Assembly: GCA_028017165.1 (NCBI GenBank)
Contig: CM051528.1
Location: forward strand, 50,977,452 to 51,041,451
Direction of reading: 5' to 3'
From: Herpetospermum pedunculosum
Lineage: Eukaryota > Streptophyta > Magnoliopsida > Cucurbitales > Cucurbitaceae
DNA length: 64,000 bases
Positions 21,830 to 35,611 of this stretch are shown here, in pieces. Both the position numbers and the translations under genes were made by a program. Numbering within the stretch: position 1 is the stretch's first letter; the number at the start of each line of letters is the position of its first letter. The notes under the pieces are model-generated. The model was not told the origin of the DNA, made no database searches, and saw only the letters and a program-made list of their open reading frames with translations.

Positions 21830-21842
21830 CACCCCCAAACTT
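21830..21842 (-). other. Element F 3' polypurine tract
   Basis: AAGTTTGGGGGTG on the minus strand, abutting the 3' LTR. Confidence 0.9.
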
Positions 21843-23286
21843 AAGGTTTTGCTCGTCCTCGAGCAATTTTAAGGACTTACTTAGGCTGCTGTTTCATTCC
21901 ATTTAACCATTTACTGACTCCCCTACATTCCTATCTATAGCAGTGCTGTCCTGTGACACACTTCTAAGTTTACAACTAACCTTTTATATTGCTTCTTCTG
22001 ACTTTGCACGCCTAATACTCCTGCTGTTTCATTAACTCCCTACGACTGATCTACTTGCTTTTGTCATATTGTGCATCTATCCCTAAGGTTTCAAATTCTA
22101 CCTAGCTTTACCCCAGACTCAGTACATGCTTCTAGTTTTACTTTTGAGCTACCTAGGATTCCTTAGAGTCATGCCAGTCTTAGTATTAACAGTGACAGTA
22201 GTACTTTTAGAGAACAACCTAAACCCTGGCATCACTACATTGGACATACATTCATCTCCCTAAACACCCCTACAAGCTACAACTTTGTGCTCAGCTAATT
22301 GAGGATTAGAGTTCTTTTTAATCAGGACATCTAAGCCACAAAGTTGCAACTCCTAGGTATACATTCTTCTTCCATATTTTTCTTTTTCTTTCTTTCATAC
22401 TTAGGTGGAGCCTCTCCTTTGGTTGCCTTTTGATGCAATGCCACTTGTGGGTTACACACTTGGCACTGATTACTCAGCAACCTAAGAGAGACACCCCTCT
22501 TTATTCTATTTTTTTTTTTTTTTTTTTTTTCAGCTCATCATTTTTTGTAAAGGAGAAAGAGAATGCTTATGCTTTAAGGGAGAGAGGAATGTTCCTAGGC
22601 CTAGGGTGGCCTCCCCCAAACTTAAACTACTTATTGTCCCCAATGAGCGTCTGAGGTGGCACACCCCCAAACTTGTCCTAGAAGCATCTAGTCTAAGGTA
22701 AAACAAAGAGAATCTAAAAGCCCTAGGCATAGACAGAACATTCTAAAAGTAAATATCACAGCAGCAGAAATTCGTAAAAACAGTCAGGTAAGGACTTAAA
22801 GCTATGCATGCTGAGCACTTTTTAGAGGTTAATTTAAACTATCAAAGGGTGTCCTATGACACTCATCCAGCAAGCTTTTAGATAAGCTATATAAGGTCGA
22901 CAAGATAGCAGCAAAAGACAGAATTTAAACAGAGCCAGCCTAGCTAAACAGACAGTCAAAAACATGCATTTACTAATAAAAATTGCGGTTTCCGCAATTA
23001 TTTCGCAATAGATACAGGGCAGATATATCAGTGATCAAGACCCCTACGCATGCTTTCTCCAGTCATGTAAGCTATATAAAAAGGAAACTAAACTAACCTA
23101 CCTAATCAACTATCATCAGACTACACTAAACAACTTTAAACATTAAAACTAAAGAACTAAAACAGATCAAAATATTAACTCAAAACAGCATAATTCACAT
23201 GGTTCAACAAAAAAAACAGTTTGATTTTTTTTCTTCTTATTTTAAGGGAACAACAATACTCCCTTTAGTGCTTCTCAAACTAGCAC
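21843..23286 (-). other. Element F 3' noncoding region with second polypurine tract
   Basis: No supported gene. A second AAGTTTGGGGGTG (minus strand) lies at 22662-22674, 832 bp from the first, with a GGAGG-type variant at 22610-22623. A T run of about 24 nt lies near 22507-22530, and a palindromic cluster (AATTGCGG, TTT, CCGCAATT, then CGCAAT) is near 22981-23010. Confidence 0.75.
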
Positions 23287-25065
23287 TCAGATGTCTTCCT
23301 CATCATCATTCCTTCTTGGCCTTGGGGGCGCCCATGGTGTCAGCAGGTCCGTGGGGAACTCAGGGAAGATGTAGCCTAATTGGTCTGCCACATCTTTATC
23401 TCTTGCCTGCGCATATGTGGCCCATTGAGCCATCTTCTTCTGCAGGTCCATCAGGCACGCCATGGTCAGAGACTGCGCAGCAGCCAGACCATCCAGCTCG
23501 AACTCCATGTTTCCCTTCCTTCGCAACCTCAAGGCAGTAGGCAACTCCAGGTAACCCGTGTAGGCCAGCTGCCTTTCCATTCGTTCGATTGGGACCCCTG
23601 CACGTAAGCAAAGCTTAGTAATTGTATTAGGAAAGAAAAGTGGACCCTTACCCTTTTTGGCGCAGTCAGCAATTGAAGCTGCAATGACCTCGCCCACGTT
23701 GATTGTGAGACCTCGCATGATCGCGTAGACCAGCAGCGATATGCTTTGGTTGATGGTGGTCTCATGGGTTACTGGGGACAGCTTCCTCTTCACGAAGGAA
23801 AACCAGACAGCCGCCTTGGCTGTGAGGGTAGCACTCATTAGGGTGTGCTTCCCATTGCGCGAGACTGTCCATGATGCCTCAGGTTGGCCAATGACTCGGA
23901 TTGCTTCCTCCAGGACAGCTTCTGTTGGCTCATCAACTATCCTTGCATAGTCAGTGTGTTTTTGACCCTTGAGGCCATAGGCTTCGTTGATTGCCTTCGC
24001 TGAGAAGTCCACTTCGACTCCTCTGACCACAGACAGGCCATCCTCAGGATTTATCAAATTGGCGTAAAAGTCATACACCATACTGGAATAGGCGGGGTTG
24101 GGTGGTCTGCACAGCTCTTCCCAGCCATGATTGGTGATCCCTGCGCGCAAGAATTGCGGCAGGTCTGCAAGCGCGTCGAGGAACCCTTTCTCGTGCAGCA
24201 GGTCCCTCTTCCTCAGCTCAGTGCCCCTTGATTCTGCATCAGAGGACACATACCTCACTGATTGAGGCTCATCTTCGGGGTACAACTTGGCTTTCCCCTT
24301 GTCTTTTGGTTTGGCTGATTCAGCAGCCTCGATCTTGAGCTTCTTCTGAGACGGCTCATCACTCACCTTCTTTGATGAAGGCTCACCCCTTGCTTTCTTT
24401 TTCTTGGACTTCTTTTTTGTTTTTGGCCGTTTGGCCTTGACAACCTTGGCGGCTTTCTTTTTCAATCTTGCCTTTGTTGTCATCTGCTGGAGGCAATCCC
24501 CCAGTGTCTCGTCCATTGAATCATCCCTTTGCGCAGGGCTCTCAGGGCTGGCTTCCCTCAAAGGGGAGAAGACCTCTTCTTCCTCAGCTTCCCCACTACC
24601 CTGCGTCGATTCTTGATGCTCTCCATATGGAAATTCGGGGTCAGGCTTCTGGGAGATGGGTGATGTTTCAGGGCTCTGCACCGGTGAAGTATGTTCAGAG
24701 CTCTGTGGCGATGGAGAAAGCTCTGGGCTTCGCGCTGGTGGCGATGGAGAAGAGCTCTGCTTGGCTGACTCGTGTGACCGACGGTCACTTTCTTGACTCT
24801 CCACAGAGGGAGTCTTTTTCTTGATCGCTTCTTCGGCCACAACCATACTCCACTTGCGCTTCTTGGGTGTTCCTGCTGGTTCAGAGCGTCCAGCAGGTAT
24901 CTCCGTAACCACCTTCTACTTCTTCTTGCGGACAGGCAGCTTGGGGAGTCGTTCAGTGCGCGCAGCCTCAGCATCTGCAAGGGCAAGAAGTGCTTCCCTC
25001 GCAGCAATTTCAGCGTCGTCAGCCCTCTTCTTGGACGCAGATCTTTCAGCTCTCGTTAGCACCAT
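23287..25065 (-). pseudogene. Element F ORF3, one nonsense codon
   Basis: A 593-codon reading frame starting MVLTRAERSASKKRADD at 25065. It has the same architecture as D's ORF3: basic N-terminus, Pro/Ser-rich linker, lysine-rich patches, and the conserved LHEKGFLDALADLPQFL...FFPNTITKLCLRAGVP domain. A TGG codon became TAG at about 24916-24918 (codon 50), leaving a 541-codon open stretch downstream from an internal ATG at 24912. The lesion is a G-to-A change, so F cannot make a full-length product. Confidence 0.9.
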
Positions 25066-25517
25066 TGTTGAATCGTGGGAATCTGGAAAGAAGAATTGCA
25101 GATGAAGAGGGAGAGAGATTTCTGGGAGTTCAGATAATGGGGAAATCGTACGGATCAGCGCGCTTCTAACGGATATAAGTAATGATGGAAATCCCAACGG
25201 CTATATCCGTTGCGGATTCTGCAAATCCAGCGCAATTCTAGTGACCGTTGGAGATTTTCTGAGTTTAAATGCCAATCTTCTCTCAACTGAATCTTTGATT
25301 TGGCTCGATATCTCCTTAATTTTTTTATCTTGATCTCATCTCCTTGATTCCCTCTATCGATTCCCTAAAAAAAGAAATAAAATTAACATAAAATTCGTAA
25401 TTAAAATCACACAACAATATACATAAATAGTAACCGGAAAAATAGCAAAAAATAAACTAAGGCATTAGCCTCGCATGGACAAGCACAGTAATCACTCGTC
25501 CTCTCTCGTTCTTATTT
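25066..25517 (-). other. Element F pol-ORF3 spacer
   Basis: A noncoding spacer with a T-rich tract ending TTTTTTTAG then GGAATCGATAG (minus strand, near 25360-25370), the same candidate splice acceptor as in D, and a diverged palindromic motif near 25205-25235. Confidence 0.6.
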
Positions 25518-28500
25518 TCATGTTTCAGTCAAGAGGAAGGCCGAGAGAGTCTTCACATCTCCTTCCTCATAGTAATGCTTCAATCTTGCACCATTAACCA
25601 TGAACGGTTGCCCTTGTTGCAGGTTCTTAATCTCTATTGCACCATGAACAAACACATTAGTTATCACAAAAGGACCTGACTATCTGGACTTAAGTTTGCC
25701 TGGAAATAATTTCAACCATGAGTTAAATAATAAGACAAGCTGGCCTTTCTTAAAGTCCTTAATCCTAAGTCTACTGTCGTGCCAAATCTTGGTCTTTTCC
25801 TTATACATTTTAGCATTTTCATAGGACATATGTCTAAGCTCATCAAGCTCATGTAATTGCAAAGACCGCAATGTTCCCGCATCGGTCACGCAGTAATTCA
25901 ACTCTTTTAGGGCCCAAAATGCTTTAATTTCTAATTCGAATGGTAAGTGACATGCTTTGCCATACACAAGTCTATAAGGAGACATACCTAGGGGTGTCTT
26001 ATATGCAGTTCTATATGCCCAAAGTGCATCCTCGAGTTTAAACGACCAATCTTTTCTATTGGGTTTGACCACTTTTTCTAGTATGTTCTTAATCTCCCTA
26101 TTTGAAATTTCAGCTTGTCCATTCGAATGTGGGTGATAAGGGGTGGCTACTCTATGTCTAACATTATACTTAGCCAACACCCTCTCCATAGCTCTATTAA
26201 TGAAATGTGTCCCTTCATCACTAATTATAGCACGAGGTGTTCCAAACCTAGTAAAAATATGTCTATGAAGGAACTTAATGACTGTTTTGGCATCATTATT
26301 TGGACATGCTATGGCCTCTACCCACTTAGATACATAGTCTACTGCTACTAATATGTAAAGGTTACATGATGATGGGGGGAATGGTCCCATGAAGTCAATG
26401 CCCCACACATCAAAGAGCTCCAACTCTAAGATGTAAGTGAGAGGCATCTCATCCTTCCGACTAAGGTTACCTGTTCTCTGGCATTCATCACAGCTGTGTG
26501 CATAGTTGTGGGCATCCTGGAAGATCGTTGGCCAATAATAGCCACTTTGGAACACCTTTGCAGCTGTCCTTTGACCACCAAAATGTCCACCATAGGGGGC
26601 TGTGTGGCAGTGCTGCAGCACAGACTTCGCCTCAGCAGCTGATACACACTGCCTGAGCAGACCATCAGCACATGTCTTGTAAAGTGTGGGATCATCCCAT
26701 ATGAATTTCCTAGCTTCATGAAGGAACCTCTTCTTTTCTTGTCCTCCCTTGAAAGTTGGTAGTACCTGCGATGCAAGGAAGTTAGCAATGTCAGCAAACC
26801 AAGGTTCCTCATCGTTATCACGATGAGTCAATACAAGGACATGTTCATCAATAAAAGCATCAGAAATTGCGGTTTCCGCAATTTTTTCGCAATTATGCTG
26901 CAATCTAGAAAGATGATCCGCAACCACATTTTCACATCCTTTCTTATCTCTAATGTCCAGATCAAACTCTTGCAGCAGCAAAACCCATCTGATCAACCTA
27001 GGCTTAGCATCAGCCTTCCTCATAAGGTACTTTAAAGCAGAATGGTCAGTGTACACGATTGTCCTAGTGCCTACAATGTAATTCCTAAACTTCTCACAAG
27101 CAAACACTACAGTTAGCATCTCTTTCTCAGTAGTTGTGTAATTACATTGTGCTTCATTAAGTGTCTTACTAGCATAGTATACAGGGTGTGTTAACTTGTC
27201 AATCTTTTGTCCTAGCATAACCCCTACAGCATAGTCACTTGCATCACATAACATCTCAAATGGGAGATCCCAATTTGGCCCTACTATAATAGGTGCTGTG
27301 ACTAGTGCTTCCTTAAGGGTCTTCCAGGCCAGGAAACATTCTTTAGAGAAGATGAATGGTTTGTTCAGCTCTAGAAGCTCACATAAAGGCTTGGAGATCT
27401 TAGAAAAATCCTTAATGAACCTTCTATAGAAGCCAGCATGCCCTAAGAAACTTCTAATGGCTTTGACATTTTGAGGTTCTACCAATTTCTCTATTATTTC
27501 AATTTTGGCCCTATGGACCTCTACACCTGCTCTAGACACTCTATGACCTAAGACAATCCCTTCGTCCACCATGAAGTGGCACTTTTCCCAATTTAGGACT
27601 TGGTTGGTCTCCTCACACCTAGCCAGGAATTGTCCTAAGTTCTCTAGACATATTGTGAATGAATCCCCAAAGACTGAGAAATCATCCATGAATAGCTCTA
27701 CCATGGACTCATCCAAATCAGAGAAGATTGCCAACATGCACCTTTGGAATGTTGCCGGTGCATTGCATAAGCCAAAAGGCATTCTGCGAAAGGCAAAAGT
27801 TCCAAAAGGGCAAGTGAAGGTTGTCTTCTCCTGGTCCTTAGGGTCTATAGTGATCTGGTTATATCCTGAATAACCGTCTAAGAAGCAGTAGTAAGCTCTA
27901 CCAGCTATCCTATCTAACATTTGATCAATGAATGGTAGAGGGAAGTGGTCCTTTTTGGTTTCCTTATTTAATTTTCTATAATCCATGCAAACTCTCCATC
28001 CTGTGATAGTCCTAGTTGGAATCAGTTCATTGCTCTCATTGACTACCACAGTCATCCCCCCCTTCTTAGGTAGACATTGTATATGGCTCACCCACTAACT
28101 ACTAGCTATAGGGAAGATCACACCAGCATCTAACCATTTTATTATTTCCTTTTTAACTACCTCTTTCATAGAGGGGTTCAACCTACGTTGGTGATCTACT
28201 CGGGGTGTATGCTCTTTCTCTAGTATAATCTTATGCATGCAATAGGAAGGGCTAATGCCTCTAATATCAGCAATAGTCCATGCAATAGCCTTCCTATGTT
28301 GTTTAAGTAATAAAATCAGTTCAACCTCATGCTTTTCACTTAATTTAGAAGAAATAATCACAGGGAAAGTATCATTACTTCCTAGATATGCATACTTGAG
28401 GTGAGTGGGCAGTGGTTTCAATTCTAAGACAGGTGGATGCTCAATGGATGGTTTTAAAGGATTCAAGGATCTGTCAGTTAAGTCATTAGTCATACAAACA

Positions 28501-30179
28501 TGTTGTATCCTATCTACAGGTATATCCATTATCTCAGATACATTTAAATCAGTTAAATCTAATTCTACATAGTTATTAGCATGCTTAGTCAATAATTCAT
28601 GCTCCAGCTGCTCTTCCATTAGCGAGTCTACAACGTCCATGCTAGCACAAGATTCAGAGTCAGAGGGGTACCTTAAGGCTTTATAAACACTAAATTTCAC
28701 CTCTTCATCATGAACCCTCATAGTGAGCTCACCTTTTTGGACATCTATCAGGGCCCTACCTGTGGCTAGAAACGGTCTGCCTAATAGGATGGGGACCTCC
28801 TTGTCTGCTTCATAATCCAGGATAATGAAATCTGCAAGGAAAATAAACTTGTCAACTTTTACAAGAATATCCTCAATCTTACCCTCAGGGTACGCTATGG
28901 ATCTGTCTGCTAGTTGTAAAGTGACAGTGGTTGGACGTGCTTCTCCTATTCCTAGCTGGCGGAATAGTGATAGGGGCATGAGGTTTATGCTGGCTCCCAG
29001 GTCACAAAGAGCTCTGCCCACGTGCTTGCCTCCTAGCTCTACTGGTAAGGTGAAGGAACCAGGATCCTTCTCCTTCTTGGGTAGCTTGTTCTGGAGTATG
29101 GCACTGCACTCCTCAGTGAGATTTCTGTTTCAAACTCACCAATTATTCTCTTGTTAGTGATAATATCCTTCAAAAACTTTACATAAGAGGGCATAGACTG
29201 TAAAACTTCTACAAAAGGAATATTAACATGCACTTGCTTAAGAATTTCTAAAAATTTGTTAAAGTGCACTTCCTGTTCTTTTTTTTTCTTAAGCCTTCGA
29301 GGAAATGGAGGTGGTGGCACATATGCAGGCACTTCAGGTCGCCTCAGGATAGGTGGAGGCCTTGGGATTTCTTCTATCTCTTCTATGATTGGCTCCAGCC
29401 TTGGTCCTGATGTGCTTGTTGGTGATTGACCTTGGTTTGGCAGAGACTCCAGTGGAGCACTAGACTCATTGTTCTCTACTCTCTTTGGGGCTTCTTTAGT
29501 GTTGCTCACCAATGGTCTCCCACTTCTAAGTTCAATTGCTTGAACTTGTTCTTTACCATCTCTCCTTGGCACCTCAGGGTCAGCATGTAGTCTACCTTGG
29601 GGCCTACTTTTGAGTTCATTGGCTAGTTGCCCTATCTGGTTCTCTAGGCTCCTAAGAGTAGCTTGCTGACTCTGTAGAGTGGCATCATTCTTGGCTATGT
29701 ATTCCTTAAGTAAGTTTTCTACAGAGGATCCTACAGGTTGGTTGTATGGTTTTTGATACATGGATTGGTTATGTTGGGGAGTGAAACCAGGTGTTCCACT
29801 CGGTCTTGGTTGGTTAGGAGCTTGGTTAGCATTTTGTTGGCCACCCCATGACAGGTTTGGGTGGTTCCTCCAACCAGGATTGTAAGTGTTGGAATAGGGG
29901 TTGTTCTTAGGCTGCTGCTGGCTTCCAATATAGCAGACTGAGGCTGGATTCCCAGGGCAGTATTCATACAGGTGCCCTTCCCCACATAATCCACAGAGTG
30001 TCTCACCTTGACTTGGTTGGGTGCCCATTGACATGGCTGTGGCGGTGTTGACACTAGTTTGGAGATTGGCTTGAGCCATTTGCTTGACTAGGTTGGTCAG
30101 GGCGCTTATTTGGCTACTCATGGCATTGAGTGCGTCCTTGTCTTGAGCTCTAGTTGGCTCAACTGGATCATCTGACCAC
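25518..30179 (-). pseudogene. gag-pol: Element F Gag-Pol, C-terminal part (broken)
   Basis: This covers the Gag tail with zinc knuckle (CGLCGEGHLYEYC), protease (DLGAS), RT (FMDDFS), RNase H and integrase, ending at 25518. Lesions visible: a 1-bp deletion near 29123-29126 just before the protease; CAG to TAG at 28092-28094 at the start of RT (PIASS then stop); TGG to TAG at 25680-25682 in the integrase tail (KSR then stop). The longest open parts are 25683-28091 (RT, RNase H, integrase) and 28095-29021 (protease and linker). The Gag N-terminal part lies across G at 42974-43697. Non-functional. Confidence 0.94.
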
Positions 30180-31897
30180 TGTTGCGTGCTCAATGTGTAA
30201 AGATAAATAAGCAAGAAAGTAGAGAGAGCACTCAGAACATGCAAGCATACATGGTCTCACAGCAAGTAGTAAGTATATTTCATTCGTTTTTTCCACAGAG
30301 ACTTATGTTTAGCTATTCGCGAAGTGTATTTGCTAAGAAAGATGGGGTGGATTTGATGGGGTAAAATTGGTTTTTAATTATCTAATTTTTGCTGAATGTG
30401 TAAAGGAATATAACATAAACAAATGCAAGTCGAAATTAGACTCAAAGGACAAGAGATGGAATTGATAAACGAAGAAGAAAACAGCTAAACAGAATGAAAA
30501 GTTTGCAGAATTGCGGGGACCGCAATGTTTCCGCAATTAAACAGCAGCGAAAGTGTGTAAATGGGTGAGTTAAGGGCTACTAATGACTATCCTATAGGCA
30601 TTATTATACGATTCTCAAGCACTGGATCTACTCTCTATGCATCAAACTCACTCTATCTCATGTATCGTCCGATTGCATGCATTAGATTCCTAAGTTTACT
30701 CGACTTCAAAGTAAGGTCTTAATCATCTTGTTAAAACAGAAGTGTTTAGTTTGTACTAGGGAAACGCCTATTCCTAGGCCGTTTCCTGATTACCATGAAA
30801 GGCTAGCATGATTATATGACTCTGAACTCTTACTCCTTCCAGAGGTTAGGAGTTCTTTGGACAAAATGGATGGCCAATCGAAATTGCCCGTGGGATGAAG
30901 CTTACATACAATCAATGTTTCGAAGGCGATCCTGCATGCTTGGTTCACGTTTTTTTAGCCTATAGTTCTGTCATTAGCATGCCCCTAAGTGACTTAGCTA
31001 CTCATGGATATATAGAGGACAAAAGTATAAGATAAAACAGACATGCTTAGAAGGGAAATGTACTCAAAACAGTAAGGCAAAACCGTAGCAGCAGAAGATG
31101 GAAACTGTGAAATGAAATCTTGCAATTTGATTACTTTGAACGTTGAACAGATAAAAGGAAACTTAAAGGAAATAATTCAAAGACAGACATCGACGAAATG
31201 CAGTAAACTAATCACTAAACCAGAAGCAACAACTGATCAAAGCTGGAAATTAGAAAAGAAAGACAGAAAGCAGTAAAATGGTGCTTGGAATCCTCGTTGC
31301 AGTCGCCTCGAATGAAGGGGATGAAAGGTCAGCCTTGCTTGGATGAATCCAATCGAGAGAGAAGAAGAATCTCCTCTCCTTCCTGTCAGATTATCGATTC
31401 CAACAGCTGAGACTCTCACTCCAACAGACGGCAAAGGAAAACAGGGAGAAAAAGTGGACTGTGAGAAGGCTTCTACGCTTTCGGATGATGACTGAACCTC
31501 CGACTTTGGCCCCCTTTTATAGTAGTTTGCAGGTGTGTTTGGGCCAAGGAGAACCATCAATCTTCAACGTCATATATCAGAATGGATGGAGGAGAAAGAA
31601 CGAATCCCTGAAATTACGGAAATTAACAGAAAAGGATCAGTCAACTTACGGTTTTCACTTGAATAATTGCGGCTTCAGCAATGTTTTCGCAATGCTGTCG
31701 CAATGCAGTTTTTTCATTCTTTTCCTTCGGTTTTCAACCTTTTTCTTTCCTATTGTGCATAAGTCCTAATTTAGCTACCTTCTTCTCATTTTCATATTTA
31801 AGCATAGGTTTAGGCTAAATGCTATCAAAAGCACCTAAAAGTGTTCATCTTCTTAAGCTAAATGGGTCCTAAATAAGTCACTTTCAGAGACTTAACA
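30180..31897 (-). repeat. Element G 3' LTR (1718 bp)
   Basis: Differs from the 5' LTR by eye at about 30675, 30786, 30893, 31190 and 31528. Palindromic clusters lie at 30509-30538 and 31665-31706. Confidence 0.97.
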
Positions 31898-31910
31898 CAC
31901 CCCCAAACTT
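31898..31910 (-). other. Element G 3' polypurine tract
   Basis: AAGTTTGGGGGTG on the minus strand, abutting the 3' LTR. Confidence 0.92.
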
Positions 31911-33346
31911 AAGGCTTTGCTTGTCCTCAAGCATACTAAGGACTTACCTAGGCTGCTGTTTCTTCTTCTTTAACCCCCTACTGACTCCCTTATATCCCTA
32001 CCTATAGCACTGCTGTCCTGTGACACACTTCTCAGTTTAAAACTACCCTCTTATCTAGCTTCTTCTGACTTCGCCTGCCTAACACTCACCTGCTTTTATT
32101 AACTCCCTACAACTGATCTATTTGCTTTTGTCATATCATGCCACTATCCCTAAGGTTTCAAATTCTGCCTAACTTTATCTCAGACTCAGTACATGCTTCT
32201 AGCTTTATCTTTAATGTGTCTAGGATTCCTTAGAGTCATGCCAGTCTTAGTATTAACGGTGACAGTGGTACTTTTAAAGAACAACCTAAACCCTGGCATC
32301 ACAACATTGGATAAACACTCATCTCCCTAAACAACCCTACGAGTTACGACTTTGTGCTTAGCTAATTGAGGATCAGAGTTCTTTTTAAATAGGACATCTA
32401 AGCCACAAAGTTATAACTCCTAGGTATACATTCTTCTTCCCTTTTTCTTACTTAGGTGGGGCCTCTCCTTTGGTTGCCTTTTGATGCAACGCCACTTGTG
32501 GATCACACACTTGGCACTGATTACTTAGCAACCTAAGAGAGACCCCCCTCTTTATTCTATTTTTCATTTTTTCATTTTTTTTTTTTTTCAGTTCATCATT
32601 TTTTTTTGTAAAGGAGAAAAAGAATGCTTATGTTTCTAAGGGAGAGAGGAATGTTCCTAGGCCTAGGGTGGCCTCCCCCAAACTTCAACTACTCATTGTC
32701 CCCAATGAGTGTCTGAGGTGGCACACCCCCAAACTTATCCTAGAAGCATCTAGTCTAAAGTAAAACAAAGCGAATCTAAAACCCCTAGGTATAGACAGAA
32801 CATTTAAAAGAAAATATCACAGCAGCAGTAATTAAAAAAAAAAAACAGACGGTTAAGGGCTTAAAGCTGTGCATGCTGAGCTTTTTAGAGGTCGATTTAA
32901 ACTATCAAAGGGTGTCCTATGACACTCATCCAGCATGCATTTAGATAAGCTATATACGGCAGTCATGTAAGCAGCAAAAGATGGAATTTAAACAGATCAC
33001 AGCCTAGCTAAACAGACAGTCCAAAACATGCTGTTAGTCATGAAAATTGCGGGTACCGCAATTATTTCGCAATTAGATCAGGGCAGATATAACATTGATT
33101 AAGGCCCCTAAGCATGCTTTTTCCAGTCACTCAAGCTTCCTAAAAATAAAACTAAACTATCCTACCTAGTCAGCTAACATCAGACTATACTAAGCACAAG
33201 GAAAAACATAAAACTAAACATCTAAAACAGATCAAAATTGAACCCAAAAACAGCATAATTCACATGGTCCTATCAGAAAGCAGAAAATTGTTTTTTTTTT
33301 TCTAAGGGAACAGCAATACTCCCTTTAGTGCACTTCAAACCAGCAC
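31911..33346 (-). other. Element G 3' noncoding region
   Basis: No supported gene in 1.4 kb. The second polypurine tract is at 32724-32736 and a GGAGG variant at 32672-32685. A poly-T stretch with short interruptions is near 32562-32610. A clean palindromic cluster is at 33045-33074. Confidence 0.75.
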
Positions 33347-35170
33347 TTAAACTTCTTCATCCTCATCTGGTTGCCGTGGTCGTGGGGGAACCCATGGAGT
33401 CAGGAGATTTGTGGGGAAGTCAGGGAAGATGCACCCCAGTTGGTCTGCAACTTCCTTGTCCCTCGCCTGCGCATAAGTGGCCCATTGAGCCATTCTCCTC
33501 TGCATATCCATCAGGCAGGCCATGGATAGGGACTGTTCAGCAGCCAGCCTATCCAGTTCAAACTCCATATTCCCCTTCCTTCTCAGCCTCAGGTTAGCAG
33601 GCAGCTCCTAGTGGCCCGTGTAGGCCATCTGCTGCTCCAGGCGCTCGGTGGGGACTCCTGCAAGCAAACATAGCTTGGTTATGGTATTAGGGAAAAACAG
33701 TGGTCCCTTACCTTTCTTGGCGCATTCAGCAATGGCCGCAGTGATGACTTCTCCCACATTGATCGTGAGACCTCTCATTATCGCATACACCAGCAGCGAT
33801 CGGCTCTGGTTGATTGTAGTCTCGTGAGTCACAGGGGACAATCTTCTTCGCACGAACGAAAACCAAACAGCTGCCTTAGCCGTGAGGTTGACACTCATGA
33901 GAGTGTGCCTCCCATTGCGTGACACGGTCCAGGAAGCTTCAGGCTGGCCAATGGTGCGAATGGCCTCTTCCAGCACTGCCTCAGTAGGCGCATCAACGAT
34001 CCGTGCATAATCTGTATGTGTTTGGCCTTTGAGACCATAGGCTTCGTTGATGGCCTTGGCTGAGAAATCCACTTCTACCCCTCTGACCACAGACAGGCCA
34101 TCCTCAGGGCTGAGCACATTGGCGTAGAAATCATACACCATGCTCGTGTAGGCTGGATTGGGCGGTCTGCAGAATTCCTCCCAGCCATGGTTGATCACTC
34201 CTGCGCGCAAGAACTGGGGCAGGTCAGCAGGTCGGTCGAGGAAGCCTTTCTCGTGCAGCAACTCCCTCTTCCTTAACTCAACGCCCCTGGATTCAGCGTC
34301 AGATGAAACATACCTCACTGACTGAGGTTCGTCTTCAGGGTAGAGTTTGGCCTTCCCCTTATCTGCTGGCTTGGCTGACTCGGCAGCCTCAACCTTGAGT
34401 CGTTTGAGCGAAGGCTCAGTGCTCTCTTTGTCTGCTGAAGGCACCCTCTCGGCCTTCTTCTTCTTCAGTCTCTTGGATCGCTTGGCCTTGACAATCTTGG
34501 CCTTCTTCCTCTTCTTGAGCTTAGCCTTAATATTGATCTGCTGGAGGCATGCCCCCAACGTCTCTTCCATGGAATCATCCTGCCGTGCAGGACTCTCGGC
34601 ACTAGATTCCCTTGTAGGCGAGAAGACCTCGTCTTCACCACCGTCCCCACTGCCCTGAGTGGATTCCTGGTACTCCCCATAGGGGAATTCAGGATCAGGC
34701 TCTGCACGGAATTCAGGCTCTGTAAGCGTCTGCACGGAATTCAGTGGTGACGACGGCGTCGCAGGGCTCTGTGCAGGCGGTGACGATGAAAGCTCCGGGC
34801 TGTGCACTGGTTCAGATGATGAAGGGTTGTGCGCAGGTGAGGCAGACGTCGACGAACTCTTCTTTGGCGACTCGTGGGACACACGATCCGTTTCTTGACT
34901 CTCCACAGAGGGAGTCTTGGCTTTGCTTGGTTCGGCGGCCGTCTCGACACTCCACCGGCGTTTCTTGGGCGTGCCCGCTGGTTCAGAAGGTCCAGCAGGG
35001 ATCTCAGTGACGACCCTCCACTTCTTCCTACGAACCGGAAGCTTGGAAAGAGGGCCGGTGCGAACAGCACCATCATCTGCAAGGGTAAGCAGTGCTTCCC
35101 TCGCAGCTGCTTCAGCTGCGTCATCAGCCTTCTTCTTGGCTGCGGATCTCTCAGCCCTTGTGGATACCAT
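33347..35170 (-). pseudogene. Element G ORF3, late nonsense codon
   Basis: A 608-codon frame starting MVSTRAERSAAKKKADD. The architecture matches D's ORF3, with basic N-terminus, disordered Pro/Ser/Glu linker, lysine patches and conserved C-terminal domain. A TTG leucine in the TGHLELPA context is TAG at 33608-33610, removing the last about 87 codons; the frame is otherwise open to the normal stop at 33347. Because the 520-residue product keeps most of the conserved domain it may be partly functional, but that is inference. A spliced subgenomic RNA is a plausible expression route given the acceptor-like site upstream. Confidence 0.9.
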
Positions 35171-35611
35171 TGTCGAATCTTGGAGGTCTGGAGAGAAGGA
35201 TCAAAGATGAAGAGAATCTCAGTTTTCTTGGAAATCAGAGAATGAGAGAATCGTATCGATCGAGCGCCTTCTAACGGATATAAAGGCAACGGCTAAATCC
35301 CAACGGCTCTATTTTGCGGATCCTGCAATTCCAGCGCAATTCTAGGGATATTTTTTCATCAAAATCTCAAACTTTGCTCGTCCGTATCTTTTATTTGGCT
35401 CGATCGTTTTTTGATTTTTAAAGCTGGGATTACTCTCCTTGATTCCCTCTTTCGATTCCCTACAAAAAGAAATAAAAACAATATCAAATACGTAATTAAA
35501 AACACACAACAAAACACACAAATGACAACCGGAAAATCGCAAAAAATAAACTAAGGCATGAGCCTTGTGTTGACGAGCACAGTAACCACTCGTCCTCTCT
35601 CGTTCTCATTG
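35171..35611 (-). other. Element G pol-ORF3 spacer
   Basis: A noncoding spacer of 441 bp. A candidate splice acceptor (T-rich, CTTTTTGTAG then GGAATCG on the minus strand) ends near 35460. A diverged palindromic motif (TTGCGG...TGCAATT, then CGCAATT) is at 35314-35341. Confidence 0.65.

Larger units (their letters stand above)
20114..30179 (-). mobile_element. Element F (part 1): Athila-type element, 3' part
   Basis: A minus-strand element inserted in E's gag; its other part is 42974-45479, split by insertion of G. The GTGAT target duplication flanks it at 20109-20113 and 45480-45484. Its LTRs differ at about 19 positions by eye (about 1.1%). It belongs to the TGTTACGTCTCC LTR subfamily. Coding regions carry several inactivating lesions. 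Confidence 0.96.

Noticed and set aside
22507..22530. Poly-T run as a retroposon poly(A) tail
   Set aside because: It lies inside F's 3' noncoding region at the same place as shorter runs in G and H, so it is a variable homopolymer of the element rather than a SINE/LINE tail.
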